Source of the DNA: GCA-003244245 sp050700355 | GTDB lineage: Bacteria; Actinomycetota; Actinomycetes; Mycobacteriales; Pseudonocardiaceae | Direction: 5' to 3' | Length of the DNA: 64,000 nucleotides | NCBI GenBank assembly: GCA_050700355.1 | Contig: JBOHHE010000137.1 | Span: 22,717 to 86,716 of the forward strand | Part shown: in pieces, positions 1 to 9,258 of the stretch | How the letters are laid out: every line of letters begins with the position of its first letter | How positions within the stretch are numbered: the stretch's first letter is position 1 | Made by a program: the position numbers and the translations under genes | Notes under the pieces: generated by a model | What the model was told of the DNA's origin: nothing | The model's database searches: none | Seen by the model: the letters and a program-made list of their open reading frames with translations, nothing else

Positions 1-971
1 GCGGTCAGCGAATGATCGATGGCGTCGCGGATGGCGTCGGCGTCGAAATTCGCCTCGAGTAACCGGAAGTTGAATCCCAGATGGAGTTCGTCGGGGCGGA
101 CGTAGCGAGCGAACGCGGCATCGTCGGCCACCCAGACCTCGCCTACCGCCATCCGCTCCGAATACTCGTCGAGCACCTTGCGGATCATCCGGTGGACGTC
201 GTGCACTCCCTCGGCGTCGAAGCGGGGATCGACGACGTCGGTATCGAGCAGGTGCTCGGTCAGCCCGGGTGGCATGTCCGGTAATCCGGCGGGTTTCGCC
301 ATCCCGTGCGCCACGTCGATGCGAAACCCATTCACACCGCGCTCCAGCCAGAACCGCAGGGTCTGTTCGAGATCGGCTGCAACCTCGGGGTTGTCCCAGT
401 TCAGATCGGGTTGCTCAGGGGAGAACAGATGTAGATACCACTGGCCGCTGTCGTTCGAGTAGGGCGGGAGGCGAGTCCAGGCGGAGCTGCCGAAGACACT
501 GGTCCAATTGTTGGGCGGCTCGGAGCCGCCGGGGCCCGTGCCGTCCCGGAAGATGTAGCGGTCGCGCTCCGGGCTGCCCGGCGCGGTGTGGCGAGCCGCC
601 TGAAACCACTCGTGTCGGTCCGACGTGTGGTTCGGCACCAAGTCGATGATTACCCGCAGGCCGTGGTCATGGGCTGCCTCGATCAGACGGTCGAAGGTCT
701 CGAGGCCACCGAACAGTGGGTCGACATCCCGGGGATCGGAGACGTCGTAGCCGTGATCCACCATCGGGGAACGGTAGAAGGGAGTGAGCCACAGCCCGTC
801 CACACCGAGTAGCTCGAGGTAACCGAGCCGGCTGCACACTCCGGCCAGGTCACCGACGCCGTCGCCGTCGGAATCGGCGAAGGAGCGGACGTAGACCTGG
901 TAAAACGTGGCCTGGAACCACCACGGCTGGTCACCGGGTTCCACGGCGCTGTCGTCCTCGGGTGGTCGCAC
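1..971 (-). CDS. GH13 alpha-glucosidase / oligo-1,6-glucosidase-like enzyme, 3' end outside window
   Basis: Retaining glycoside hydrolase of family GH13, probably hydrolysing alpha-glucosides in the cytoplasm. The translation begins V-R-P-P-E-D-D and runs into PWWFQATFYQVYVRSF, typical of alpha-glucosidases. Conserved region I (DLVPNH), region II with the nucleophile Asp (GFRIDVAH) and region III with the acid/base Glu (GEVWVAD) are visible. Region IV would lie beyond the left edge. I chose GTG at 971 because an AGGA lies about 9 bases upstream and an in-frame TGA follows shortly further up. Trehalose synthase is less likely, but the missing C-terminus prevents a firm subtype. Confidence 0.88.
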   Translation of the reverse strand, partial: MRPPEDDSAVEPGDQPWWFQATFYQVYVRSFADSDGDGVGDLAGVCSRLGYLELLGVDGLWLTPFYRSPMVDHGYDVSDPRDVDPLFGGLETFDRLIEAAHDHGLRVIIDLVPNHTSDRHEWFQAARHTAPGSPERDRYIFRDGTGPGGSEPPNNWTSVFGSSAWTRLPPYSNDSGQWYLHLFSPEQPDLNWDNPEVAADLEQTLRFWLERGVNGFRIDVAHGMAKPAGLPDMPPGLTEHLLDTDVVDPRFDAEGVHDVHRMIRKVLDEYSERMAVGEVWVADDAAFARYVRPDELHLGFNFRLLEANFDADAIRDAIDHSLT

Positions 972-1041
972 GGACGCTCATCCTGCCAGGTCGGGAGTTG
1001 AGCGACGCCACTCGATCGTGCCTATTGGTCAGGAAGCTCTG

Positions 1042-1425
1042 CTAGATCAGGGAGTTCTGCATGCTGTTCGCCGCCATCTGCAGGTAATCCCACAGCACAG
1101 TCCGGTGCGCCTCATCGAGATCTGCCTCGTCCACCGCGATGCGCATACAGCGCAGCCAGGCGTCCCGTTCAGCCGGTCCGATCCGGAAAGGGACGTGTCG
1201 CATCCGAAGCCGTGGGTGTCCGCGCTGATCGGAGTAGGTATGCGGGCCGCCCCAGTACTGCACGAGGAACATCCGCAGGCGCTCCTCGGCGGCACCGAGT
1301 TCCTCCTCGGGGTAGAGGGGCCGCAACACCTCATCCTGTGCCACCAGCGCGTAGAAGCGGGCGACGATCCGATGGAAGGTCGGTTCACCACCAACGGCGT
1401 GGTAGAAGCTCTCGGGTGCAGCCAT
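1042..1425 (-). CDS. glbO: Truncated haemoglobin, group II (trHbO)
   Basis: A 127-residue 2-on-2 globin, the usual size for trHbO, which binds O2 and has been linked to respiration and redox protection in actinobacteria. Visible hallmarks are the FY pair near residue 24 (TyrB10), the YWGGP motif near residue 57, the proximal-His region RMRHVPF and the Trp of ERDAWLRCM (TrpG8). The gene lies between the GH13 gene and the MscS gene on the same strand, with about 45-70 base gaps. Start ATG at 1425. Confidence 0.93.
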   Translation of the reverse strand: MAAPESFYHAVGGEPTFHRIVARFYALVAQDEVLRPLYPEEELGAAEERLRMFLVQYWGGPHTYSDQRGHPRLRMRHVPFRIGPAERDAWLRCMRIAVDEADLDEAHRTVLWDYLQMAANSMQNSLI

Positions 1426-1470
1426 GGCTCCATCCTGCCTTCCCAGCCGGACACCCCGACATGCAGGCGG

Positions 1471-2514
1471 TCAGGCAATGGGGCCGTTGGGCCGGATCGG
1501 TCTGGGCGACGGTATACCGGCCTGGCCGAAGGCGTCCTTGATCCCGGCCAGCAGCCCTCGCTGTACCACCCACTGCTGCCCGGCCCGCACCGTAACGGTG
1601 ACCCGCAACGTCATACTGTCCGCGCTGATTGACTGAACCCCGAGCACCTCGGGTGGTTCGAGAACGTGGCCGGCCAGGGGGCCGTCCTCGGCGGTGAGCT
1701 CTCCGGCAATGCGACCGGCGAGCTCGGTGGCGGCCGCGATGTCCGCCTCGTGTCCGATCGGCAGATCGACGACAGCCACTGCGGGGCCCTGGCTGGAATT
1801 GCCCACCCGGAGCACCTCGCCGTTGCGGACGTACCAGAGTGCCCCGCTGACGTCTCGAACTGTGGTCACCCGCAGGCCTACCGCCTCCACGGTGCCGGTG
1901 ACCTCGCCGAGGTCGACCATGTCACCGACGCCGTACTGATCCTCAACCATCATGAACAGGCCGGACAGCAGGTCCTTGACCAGATTCTGGGCACCGAAGC
2001 CCACCGCGAGGCCGACGATGCCGGCCGAGGCGATGATTGGCCCGAGGTTGATCCCGAGCGTGCCCAGCACCAAGGCGAAACCCACCCCGTAGACCACCGC
2101 GCTGGTGGCCGAACGCAGCACCGAACCGATCGCACGGGCGCGGGCGGCGCGGCGCGGCGACAGCGGCGCGGCGACGCGCGGGGAATCGGGAGCCCCCAGC
2201 GGCCGTAGCAAGCCCGGTGGTGCCCCCTCCGCGATCACCTGGATCAGCCGGTTGATGGCCCGCTGCAGCAGAAACCGGATTCCCACGGTGACCACGATGA
2301 TCAGCAGAATCTGCAGCCCTGTGTTGATCACAGTGTCGGCGTACCGAGCCAACAGGTCGCTGTCGGTGAGTTGATAGATGCGTGAGCACCACGAGCCATC
2401 GTCCTGGACGCAGTCCGGCTGCGCGACGTGGGGGATCACCCGCGGGACTGTATCGGTATCGGTGTGCCCGGTCTCGCCGTCGTTTTCGTCGCCGTTGCAT
2501 GACGGATTCGCCAC
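1471..2514 (-). CDS. MscS-family mechanosensitive ion channel
   Basis: A 347-residue inner-membrane channel that would open under membrane tension to release solutes during hypo-osmotic shock. After a polar N-terminus there is a membrane segment (about residues 65-83), then further segments ending in the pore-lining helix (LGPIIASAGIVGLAVGFGAQNLVKDL) typical of MscS TM3. The beta domain follows (EDQYGVGDMVDLGEVTGTVE) with the VRNGEV-like motif, then a mixed alpha/beta C-terminal domain. The start at 2514 is the longest ATG; a shorter N-terminus is possible because the first 40 residues are not conserved in appearance. Confidence 0.9.
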   Translation of the reverse strand: MANPSCNGDENDGETGHTDTDTVPRVIPHVAQPDCVQDDGSWCSRIYQLTDSDLLARYADTVINTGLQILLIIVVTVGIRFLLQRAINRLIQVIAEGAPPGLLRPLGAPDSPRVAAPLSPRRAARARAIGSVLRSATSAVVYGVGFALVLGTLGINLGPIIASAGIVGLAVGFGAQNLVKDLLSGLFMMVEDQYGVGDMVDLGEVTGTVEAVGLRVTTVRDVSGALWYVRNGEVLRVGNSSQGPAVAVVDLPIGHEADIAAATELAGRIAGELTAEDGPLAGHVLEPPEVLGVQSISADSMTLRVTVTVRAGQQWVVQRGLLAGIKDAFGQAGIPSPRPIRPNGPIA

Positions 2515-2695
2515 CTGAGGTATGAAGTAGATACGTGCGAGATCGGTGGCTTCATGATGGACTGTTCCCGCGAACTGCGGAGGTGGTCGCGTGCACGGCC
2601 GACAACCCAGCCCGGAGGGTCACCAAGCGGAGGCGACCCGATGGTCTGCCTCGCGCTCAGGAAGCTCATCCGGGCTCATCGGAACATCCGTCGTC

Positions 2696-3241
2696 ATGGA
2701 CAAGGCCACCGCTACCGGTGAGCCGTGCTGGGGGCGTCGCCGGGTGTTGTTGCTCAATGCCTCTTTCGAACCGCTGACCGCGCTGCCGCTGCGTCGGGCG
2801 ATCGTGCTGGTCGTGTGTGGCAAGGCCGACGTCGTACACGGCAACGCCGCCGGTTTGGTGCTGCGCTCGGCGGCGACCAGCATCGTCGTTCCCTCGGTGA
2901 TCAAGCTGCGGACCTTCGTCCGGGTTCCCTACCGGGCGCGGGTCCCGATGACCAGAGCGGCGCTGATGCATCGGGACCGTTACCGCTGCGCCTATTGCGG
3001 TGCCAGGGCCGAGACCATCGACCATGTGGTGCCCCGTAGTCGCGGTGGCGAGCACTGCTGGGAGAACTGCGTGGCCTGCTGCGCACGGTGCAATCATCGC
3101 AAGGCGGACCGGTTGCTCGCCGAGCTGGGTTGGCGGCTGCGGGTGGTGCCGCGTTCGCCGCGCGGACAGCACTGGCGGCTGTTGGCGACGGTGCCCGACG
3201 CCGACCCGCTCTGGTTGCCCTATCTCGGCGAGGTCGCCTGA
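2696..3241 (+). CDS. HNH endonuclease domain protein
   Basis: About 181 residues. The N-terminal half (LLLNASFEPLTALPLRRAI) matches the conserved leader of the actinobacterial HNH proteins. The C-terminal HNH nuclease has a zinc-binding CxxC (CAYCG), the DHVVPRSRGG catalytic strand and a second pair CxxC followed by NHRKAD. The family is very common in actinomycete chromosomes and its substrate is not known. ATG 2696 is chosen over the longer upstream ORF because the upstream residues look non-coding; no strong Shine-Dalgarno is present. The 3' end overlaps the convergent membrane transferase gene by 22 bases. Confidence 0.83.
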   Translation: MDKATATGEPCWGRRRVLLLNASFEPLTALPLRRAIVLVVCGKADVVHGNAAGLVLRSAATSIVVPSVIKLRTFVRVPYRARVPMTRAALMHRDRYRCAYCGARAETIDHVVPRSRGGEHCWENCVACCARCNHRKADRLLAELGWRLRVVPRSPRGQHWRLLATVPDADPLWLPYLGEVA

Positions 3242-4410
3242 GCGATGCTTTTCAGGTGCTCATCGCGGCTGAGAACTCGATCCCAGGGCACTAGCACCAG
3301 AATCAGGGGACAGAGCAGGTAACCGAAGCGACTGGCAGGCAGCAGGAGCGCTGCCAACACCAGGCCTAGGGCGACCCGATGCGCCGCCTGCTTTTCATTC
3401 CGAGGGGGCTTCAGTAACAGACTGGCCCCGATGCCCGCAGTGCTGGCCAGCAGAAGTATCAACGCCAATACCTGACCACCGGGAACGTACTCCGTCAGCA
3501 GGTAGCCCGGCAATGGGCTCGTGTTGGGATTCATATCGTCTTGCATTCCCGCCGGAAAGTGAACTGTATGCGTGATAAGTGCATCGAGGTCGGGAATCCA
3601 GGGCAGCAGTATCAGGGCCGATACCGCGAGACCACCGGCCCCCGATGTCAGCGCCGGGCGCACTCCCCGGCGTATCCAGGTGGCAGCGACGAGCGCGGGG
3701 AGCAGCGGCCAGGCGATCGTCTTCATGGCACCGGCCACCCCGGCGGCAAGGCCGCTGTACCCGGCTCGGTTCCGGACCGCCAGCAGCAGGGCCACCAGCA
3801 TCAAGCCGATTACCGGCAGGTCATGGCCGCCGGTGGTCAGCGGCAACGCCGCGACCGGTGAGGCGACCAGCACCAGCCACAACCGAGCACGATCGCCACG
3901 AACATGGGTGAGCACGACGACCACGCACACGACATACATCAGACCGAAGGCCAACCGAGCATCCGTCCACCGTGATCCGTCCGCCAGCGCGTGTGGAACG
4001 CCGAAAGCAGCCATGGCAGGCAAGTAGGGAAAGAACGCCGCATAGCCCCAGTGTTGCACCTCTGTAACGAGCTCAGCGCCCGATGGATAGAGGGAGCCGA
4101 GGTCGATCAGTCTGGCTCCCGCCCGTTCCACCACGGTTACCTCGGGCTGCGCCACACTCCGCCCGATGAGAACGACAATGGGCGCCACCAGTGCCCCCAT
4201 CGTGGCAGCCGCGAGGAGCACATACCTGATGCTGGGCTGACCATAACGGGAAAGCAGAAAGCCGAGCAACGACACGAGCGCGTAGCTCGGCAATGCCCAC
4301 ATGGCCCACACCCGGTGGGGTGGGAGCCCCATAGTCAGCATGAGAGCGGCGAATCCAGCGCAGAACAGGTAAAGCGCCGAATCTGTCCGCTGGGGTGCGA
4401 CGGTGCTCAC
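3220..4410 (-). CDS. GT-C fold integral membrane glycosyltransferase (GT87/mannosyltransferase-like)
   Basis: A 396-residue polytopic membrane protein with about ten hydrophobic segments and the overall look of actinobacterial polyprenyl-phosphate-mannose-dependent transferases. These act on the outer face of the membrane in lipoglycan or protein glycosylation. The extracytoplasmic loop with VQHWGYAAFFPYLPA and the tail PASRFGYLLCPLILVLVPW fit this family. The start GTG overlaps the pepN stop by four bases (GTGA), so translation is probably coupled. Donor and acceptor cannot be told from sequence; assignment to GT87/DUF2029 is by resemblance. Confidence 0.7.
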   Translation of the reverse strand: MSTVAPQRTDSALYLFCAGFAALMLTMGLPPHRVWAMWALPSYALVSLLGFLLSRYGQPSIRYVLLAAATMGALVAPIVVLIGRSVAQPEVTVVERAGARLIDLGSLYPSGAELVTEVQHWGYAAFFPYLPAMAAFGVPHALADGSRWTDARLAFGLMYVVCVVVVLTHVRGDRARLWLVLVASPVAALPLTTGGHDLPVIGLMLVALLLAVRNRAGYSGLAAGVAGAMKTIAWPLLPALVAATWIRRGVRPALTSGAGGLAVSALILLPWIPDLDALITHTVHFPAGMQDDMNPNTSPLPGYLLTEYVPGGQVLALILLLASTAGIGASLLLKPPRNEKQAAHRVALGLVLAALLLPASRFGYLLCPLILVLVPWDRVLSRDEHLKSIAQATSPR

Positions 4411-6998
4411 GAGCTCCCGGAATCGAAGTCACGGGCGGCCAGCGCCCGGATCACTCCCGCCCGCCCCTCGGAGACCAACCGGCGCAGCGCGGGCGGTTGC
4501 TCGACGTCCGCCAGCCAGGTGTCCGCGCCGTCGACGCAATGCTGGTCGATCGCCCAGGACGGGTAGAGCCCGAGTACGGCGGATTGGGCCCGCTCTGACG
4601 TGCGCCGTCCCCACATCTCGGCGATCTCGGCGAAGTAGCGGTCCACGTACGGTGTGAGCAACTGCTTCTGGCTCGGGTGGCTGAAGCCGCTGATGACCGC
4701 CTCGTTGATGGCGTTGGGTAGCTCGTCGTCGCGCATCGCCCGCTGCCAGGCCGTTTCCTTGGTCTCCGGGGTGGGCAGCAACGCCCGAGCACGCTCGGCC
4801 TGTCGCTGCCCGGTCGAGGTGGCGTCACGGTCGAGCTCGGCGGCGATCTCGTCCTCCCCGGCGGCGGCATGTGCGATCAGCGCGTGCAGCAACCGCCAAC
4901 GCAGGTCGGTGTCCACTCCGAGCTGTTCGGGTATTCCCTCACCGGCCAGCCAGCCGGCCATCGCGTCCAGCTCCGGTTTGCTCAGCACCGACGCGGTCAA
5001 CGCGTTGACCAGGGCGAGTTGGTGATCTGAGCCCGGTTCGGCCGTGCCGACCAGATCCATCAGAGTGCTGGTGAACCGTGGCCAGCCGTGCTCGGCGGCC
5101 CAGTGCTGATCCGCGTAGGAGGACAACGCGGTCTGCGCCTGCAAGAGCAGCCGCTGCACGACGCCCACCTCGGTCTCCGCGGGCAATCCGGCCAGCACCA
5201 GCGTCACGAAGTCTCGGGCCTTCAGCTCGGCCTCGCGGGTCATCTCCCAGGCGGCTGACCAGCACAACGTGCGGGGCAACGACTCCCGAACATTCCCGAT
5301 CCGCTCCATCAGCGTCGTCAGCGACTTCTCGTCCAGCCGCATCGCGCAGTAGGTGAGGTCGTCGTCGTTGACCAGCACCAGTTCACCGGCAGGCACCCCA
5401 ACCAGCTCCGGGATCTCGGTGCGGGCTCCGCTGACGTCGAGCTCCACCCGGTGGGTGCGGGTCAGCGCGCCGTCCGGACCGTCGGAGTAGACGCCGACCG
5501 CGAGCCGATGCGTGCGCCGCTCACCGCCGCCCGGCCGGGCGCCGTCCTGGAGCACCGCGAACGAGGCGAAGGCGCCGTCATCGTCAAGGGTGTAGGCCGG
5601 TCGCAGAGTGTTCAAGCCGGTGGTCTCCAGCCACTGCGAGCTCCAGCCGGATAGATCCCGGCCGGATGCCTCCTCCAGCGCGGCGAGCAGATCCGCGAGG
5701 GTGGCATTGCCCCAGGCATGCCGGGAGAAATAGATCCGCAAACCGGCGAGGAACTCCGCCAGCCCCACGTAGGCGACCAGCTGACGCAGGACGCTCGCAC
5801 CCTTGGCGTAGGTGATGCCGTCGAAGTTGACCTCGACGGCCTGCACGTCCGGGATTTCGCAGGCGATCGGGTGTGTGGAGGGCAGCTGATCCTGCCGGTA
5901 GGCCCAGGACTTCTCCACGGTGGCGAACGTGGTCCAGGCGCTGGTGTACTCGGTGGCCTCGGCTTGGGAGAACACCGAGGCCCAGGTCGCGAACGACTCG
6001 TTGAGCCACAGGTCATCCCACCACCGCATGGTCACCAGGTCGCCGAACCACATATGCGCCATCTCGTGCAGCACGGTCTCGCAACGCCGCTCGTAGAGAT
6101 AGCGGGTCACCCGGCTGCGGAAGACATAGTCCTCCAGGAAGGTCACGCAACCGGCGTTCTCCATCGCACCCGCATTGAACTCCGGCACGAAAATCTGATC
6201 GTACTTCTCGAACGGGTAACGCACTCCGAATGCGCGGTGGTAAAAAGCGAAGCCCTGCTTGGTCTCGGTGAACAGGCGCTCCGCGTCCATGTACTCGGCC
6301 AGCGAGGCACGGCAGTAGAGGCCGAGCGGGATCGGTGCGCCACCATTTTCCGAGTCCTGTGAATCCGAGTACTCGTCGGTCCACCGGGCGTATGTGCCCG
6401 CGATCAGCGCCACGATGTATGTGCTGATGCGCGCGCTGTCGGCGAAGACGTGCCGCACGGTCGGGCCGTCCGCATCCTCGGTGCGCTCGCACGGCGCATT
6501 GGAGACCACCACCCACTCCGCGGGCGCCACGACCCGTATGCGGTGTACGGCCTTGAGGTCGGGCTGGTCGAAGCAGGCATACATCCGTTTCGCGTCGGCG
6601 GTTTCGAACTGGCTGTAGAGGTAAACGCCGCCGTCGACCGGATCGACGAAACGATGCAGTCCCTCACCGGTGTTCATGTATCGGCAGTCGGCGTCAACGA
6701 CCAGTTCGTTCTCCGCGGCCAGGTTGGGCAGCGCTATCCCGTTCGCCTCGTCGTAGCCTGTGATATCCAGCGGGGTGCCATTGAGCGTCGCGGAGTGCAC
6801 CCGCGCGCCGACGAGGTCGATCCAGCTGGCGGAGCCCGGGGTGCGACACGAGAAGGAGACCGAAGTGGTGCTGCGGAACGTTTCCGCACCCGATCGGCCG
6901 CCGCCATCGGTGAGATCGATGTCGATGGTGTAGGAGTCGACGTCGAGCAGCTCAGCGCGTTCGACGGCCTGCTCCTGGGTCAGGTTCGGGACAGCCAC
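4407..6998 (-). CDS. pepN: Aminopeptidase N (M1 family zinc metallopeptidase)
   Basis: An 863-residue cytosolic aminopeptidase that removes N-terminal residues from peptides, normal length for actinobacterial PepN. Domains in order: N-terminal beta saddle; catalytic domain with the exopeptidase motif GAMEN and the zinc site HEMAH with the downstream ligand in WLNESFATW; a beta sandwich; then a C-terminal helical ERAP1-like domain. GTG 6998 follows a GAGGTGATCC ribosome-binding site. The stop overlaps the next gene by 4 bases, forming a two-gene unit with the membrane transferase. Confidence 0.96.
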   Translation of the reverse strand: MAVPNLTQEQAVERAELLDVDSYTIDIDLTDGGGRSGAETFRSTTSVSFSCRTPGSASWIDLVGARVHSATLNGTPLDITGYDEANGIALPNLAAENELVVDADCRYMNTGEGLHRFVDPVDGGVYLYSQFETADAKRMYACFDQPDLKAVHRIRVVAPAEWVVVSNAPCERTEDADGPTVRHVFADSARISTYIVALIAGTYARWTDEYSDSQDSENGGAPIPLGLYCRASLAEYMDAERLFTETKQGFAFYHRAFGVRYPFEKYDQIFVPEFNAGAMENAGCVTFLEDYVFRSRVTRYLYERRCETVLHEMAHMWFGDLVTMRWWDDLWLNESFATWASVFSQAEATEYTSAWTTFATVEKSWAYRQDQLPSTHPIACEIPDVQAVEVNFDGITYAKGASVLRQLVAYVGLAEFLAGLRIYFSRHAWGNATLADLLAALEEASGRDLSGWSSQWLETTGLNTLRPAYTLDDDGAFASFAVLQDGARPGGGERRTHRLAVGVYSDGPDGALTRTHRVELDVSGARTEIPELVGVPAGELVLVNDDDLTYCAMRLDEKSLTTLMERIGNVRESLPRTLCWSAAWEMTREAELKARDFVTLVLAGLPAETEVGVVQRLLLQAQTALSSYADQHWAAEHGWPRFTSTLMDLVGTAEPGSDHQLALVNALTASVLSKPELDAMAGWLAGEGIPEQLGVDTDLRWRLLHALIAHAAAGEDEIAAELDRDATSTGQRQAERARALLPTPETKETAWQRAMRDDELPNAINEAVISGFSHPSQKQLLTPYVDRYFAEIAEMWGRRTSERAQSAVLGLYPSWAIDQHCVDGADTWLADVEQPPALRRLVSEGRAGVIRALAARDFDSGSS

Positions 6999-7105
6999 GG
7001 ATCACCTCGGAAGTCGGATCGGGGGTTCGTCAGCATCCAATCACGGCTCGCAGTCGCCCGGCAGGTGGGAGGATGTGACCGCGAGCCAACTCAACGCCAT
7101 CGTGG

Positions 7106-7855
7106 TCACCTGGCCAGCACCCCGCCTCGCAGTCGCGGCGCTGCCTCGCTGGCGTCATGCGCCGCGGCCAGTGTGACGTCGGCGGCGAATCCATCGGCGA
7201 CCAGTTCCCGGCCGGAGGCGCAGGCCGCGAGCACGCCCCACAGCCCGCGGGAGCGGGCCGCGCCGAACTGGCCTGCCGCCAGTTCCGCCTCTGGTGAGAA
7301 AGCGCCGGGTAGCACCGCCGCGATCGCACCCGCGCCGAGGACATCTTCCAGCGCGGGCCGCATCGGTCCGTCCGTCAGCCCCCAGCGCTCGCCTGCCGGG
7401 ATCAACCCGATCGGAGCACCTCGGGCCAGTCGCTGCGCCGCGCGCGCCGTTGCGGCCGCGTTGCGCAGACACCCGGCGAGCACCCGGGCACCGGTGCGTT
7501 GGGCGAGCGCGCACAACATCGCACCGTTGGGGGAAGGCAGCGCCAGTCGCGTTCCGGCGGGGATCGTCTCCAATGCCGTCGGCGACAGCGAGAATCCTGC
7601 CGTGCCACGAGGGCCGGCCAGTACTGCACCACCGCGCCGTGCGGCGTCGAGGGCGCGGTCATCACCCCAGGGCAGCGGCACGACCTCGGCTCCGCGTTCG
7701 ACTGCGATGTCAACGGCGGTGCAGAACGACAGGACGTCGACAATCACCAGCACCGCGCAGTCCATCCCGAGCAGGGCTACGCCCTCCCGCCCCCATTCGA
7801 GCCGGACGTCGTAGCCGTCCTGCACATGTTCTCGCCGCACCTGCGCGCTTGCCAC
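7106..7855 (-). CDS. 2-phosphosulfolactate phosphatase-like protein (ComB family)
   Basis: A 249-residue protein of the ComB fold, whose founding member hydrolyses (R)-2-phospho-3-sulfolactate in coenzyme M synthesis. Recognisable parts are VIVDVLSFCTAVDIAVERGAE, the glycine motif LAGPRGTAGFSLSP and LPSPNGAMLCAL, followed by GCLRNAAATA. Actinomycetes do not make coenzyme M by the methanogen route, so the true substrate is open. GTG 7855 lacks a clear Shine-Dalgarno, so a start a few codons further in is possible. Confidence 0.82.
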   Translation of the reverse strand: MASAQVRREHVQDGYDVRLEWGREGVALLGMDCAVLVIVDVLSFCTAVDIAVERGAEVVPLPWGDDRALDAARRGGAVLAGPRGTAGFSLSPTALETIPAGTRLALPSPNGAMLCALAQRTGARVLAGCLRNAAATARAAQRLARGAPIGLIPAGERWGLTDGPMRPALEDVLGAGAIAAVLPGAFSPEAELAAGQFGAARSRGLWGVLAACASGRELVADGFAADVTLAAAHDASEAAPRLRGGVLAR

Positions 7856-7913
7856 CCGGAAATTCTTACCCGTGCACGTTGGCCAATGGGGCGGTATGGC
7901 AACATTGCGTGTC

Positions 7914-8387
7914 GTGCGCGTCTAGCTCGGTTCCGATCACGCCGGCTTCGAGCTGAAGGGCTTTCTGATCGACCACCTCGTCAGTCTGGGGCACGATGTG
8001 GTCGACGTCGGGCCCCGTACCTTTGACCCTGACGACGACTATCCACCGTTCTGCATCGAGACCGCCTGCCGGGTGGTGGCCAGTCCGGGCAGCCTCGGAG
8101 TGGTGATCGGTGGCTCCGGCAATGGCGAGCAGATCTCGGCGAACAAAGTGGCGGGTTGCCGTGCCGTGCTGGCCTGGAGTACCGAGACCGCACGGCTCGC
8201 TCGGGAACACAACGATGCCCAGGTAGTGGGCATCGGTGCCCGGATGCACAGTGCGGTCGAGGCGGCCGACATCGTCGAGGCATTCATCAATACCGCGTTC
8301 TCCGGCGGTGAGCGCCACATTCGCCGGATCACCCAGATCGCCGACTACGAGTCCACCGGCGAGCTGTCCCGGCTGCCCGGGAGCTGA
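7914..8387 (+). pseudogene. rpiB: Ribose-5-phosphate isomerase B with an in-frame TAG at codon 4
   Basis: The frame from GTG 7914 reads V-R-V-stop-L-G-S-D-H-A-G-F-E-L-K. The mycobacterial RpiB start is MRVYLGADHAGYELK, so the TAG at 7923-7925 stands exactly where Tyr (TAC/TAT) is expected. The rest is intact: DHAG phosphate loop, DDDYPPFC, IGGSGNGEQISANKVAG, LAREHNDAQVVGIGARMH. The enzyme interconverts ribose-5- and ribulose-5-phosphate. The next in-frame GTG (7998) would drop the DHAG active-site segment and should not give an active enzyme. Either a real nonsense mutation or a one-base sequencing error. Confidence 0.8.
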
Positions 8388-8415
8388 TCGCCGGGGCGGG
8401 CGGTGGAGGAGCACG

Positions 8416-9258
8416 GTGCCGGAAGGTCATACGGTGCACCGGCTCGCGCTGCGGCACCAGCAATGCTACGCCGGGTCGCCGGTTGCGGTGTCCAGCCCGC
8501 AGGGCCGCTTCGCCTCGGCTGCCGCGGTGCTGGACGGGCGGGTGCTCGAGGGTGTCGAGGCGTTAGGGAAACACCTGTTCCATGTGTACGGACCCGATCT
8601 GGTCGTGCACGTGCACTTGGGTCTTTACGGTGCTTTCACCGAAGCGACGTTGCCCGTCACGCCGCCCCGGGGACAGGTCCGGATGCGCCTGGTCGGCGCG
8701 ACCCATTGGACCGACCTGCGTGGGCCGATGGCATGCGAGCTGTTGACCGATCCCGAGGTCGAGGCCGTACGGGCCCGTCTGGGACCGGACCCGTTGCGCT
8801 CCGATGCCGATCCGGATCGGGCCTGGGCGCGTATCTCCCGGTCCTCGGCTCCACTGGCCACCTTGCTGATGGACCAGTCGGTACTTGCCGGAATCGGCAA
8901 TGTGTACCGCGCCGAGGTGCTGTTCCGTCACCGGTTGGATCCGTGGCGACCGGGGCGCGACCTACGGCCGGTCGAGTGGGCGGCGGTGTGGTCGGACCTG
9001 GTCGAGCTGATGGGTGACGGCGTGCGCTGCGGCCGGATCGACACCGTAGCGGCTGTGCATGACCCAATACGAACTGGACGAGCGCCCCGGCGGGACCGGC
9101 ACGGGGGCGAGGTCTACGTCTACCGTCGGGCCGGTGCGCCCTGCCTGGTGTGCGGCACCGAGGTGGCTACCGCTGCCCATGCTGGACGCAACCTCTACTG
9201 GTGTCCGACCTGCCAGTGCCCGGCCCCGTCCAACTCGTCCAGCTGGAAATCACCCTAG
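8416..9258 (+). CDS. nei: Fpg/Nei-family DNA glycosylase (endonuclease VIII-like)
   Basis: Base-excision repair enzyme that removes oxidised bases and nicks at abasic sites. The first residues after the initiator (PEGHTVHRL) give the catalytic Pro and Glu of the family, and PEGHTVH is Nei-like rather than MutM-like (PELPEV). The central helix-two-turn-helix reads LLMDQSVLAGIGNVYRAEVL. The C-terminal zinc finger has CLVCGTEV and CPTCQ. GTG 8416 follows GGAGGA at 8405-8410. The gene lies 28 bases after rpiB. About 280 residues, normal length. Confidence 0.93.
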   Translation: MPEGHTVHRLALRHQQCYAGSPVAVSSPQGRFASAAAVLDGRVLEGVEALGKHLFHVYGPDLVVHVHLGLYGAFTEATLPVTPPRGQVRMRLVGATHWTDLRGPMACELLTDPEVEAVRARLGPDPLRSDADPDRAWARISRSSAPLATLLMDQSVLAGIGNVYRAEVLFRHRLDPWRPGRDLRPVEWAAVWSDLVELMGDGVRCGRIDTVAAVHDPIRTGRAPRRDRHGGEVYVYRRAGAPCLVCGTEVATAAHAGRNLYWCPTCQCPAPSNSSSWKSP

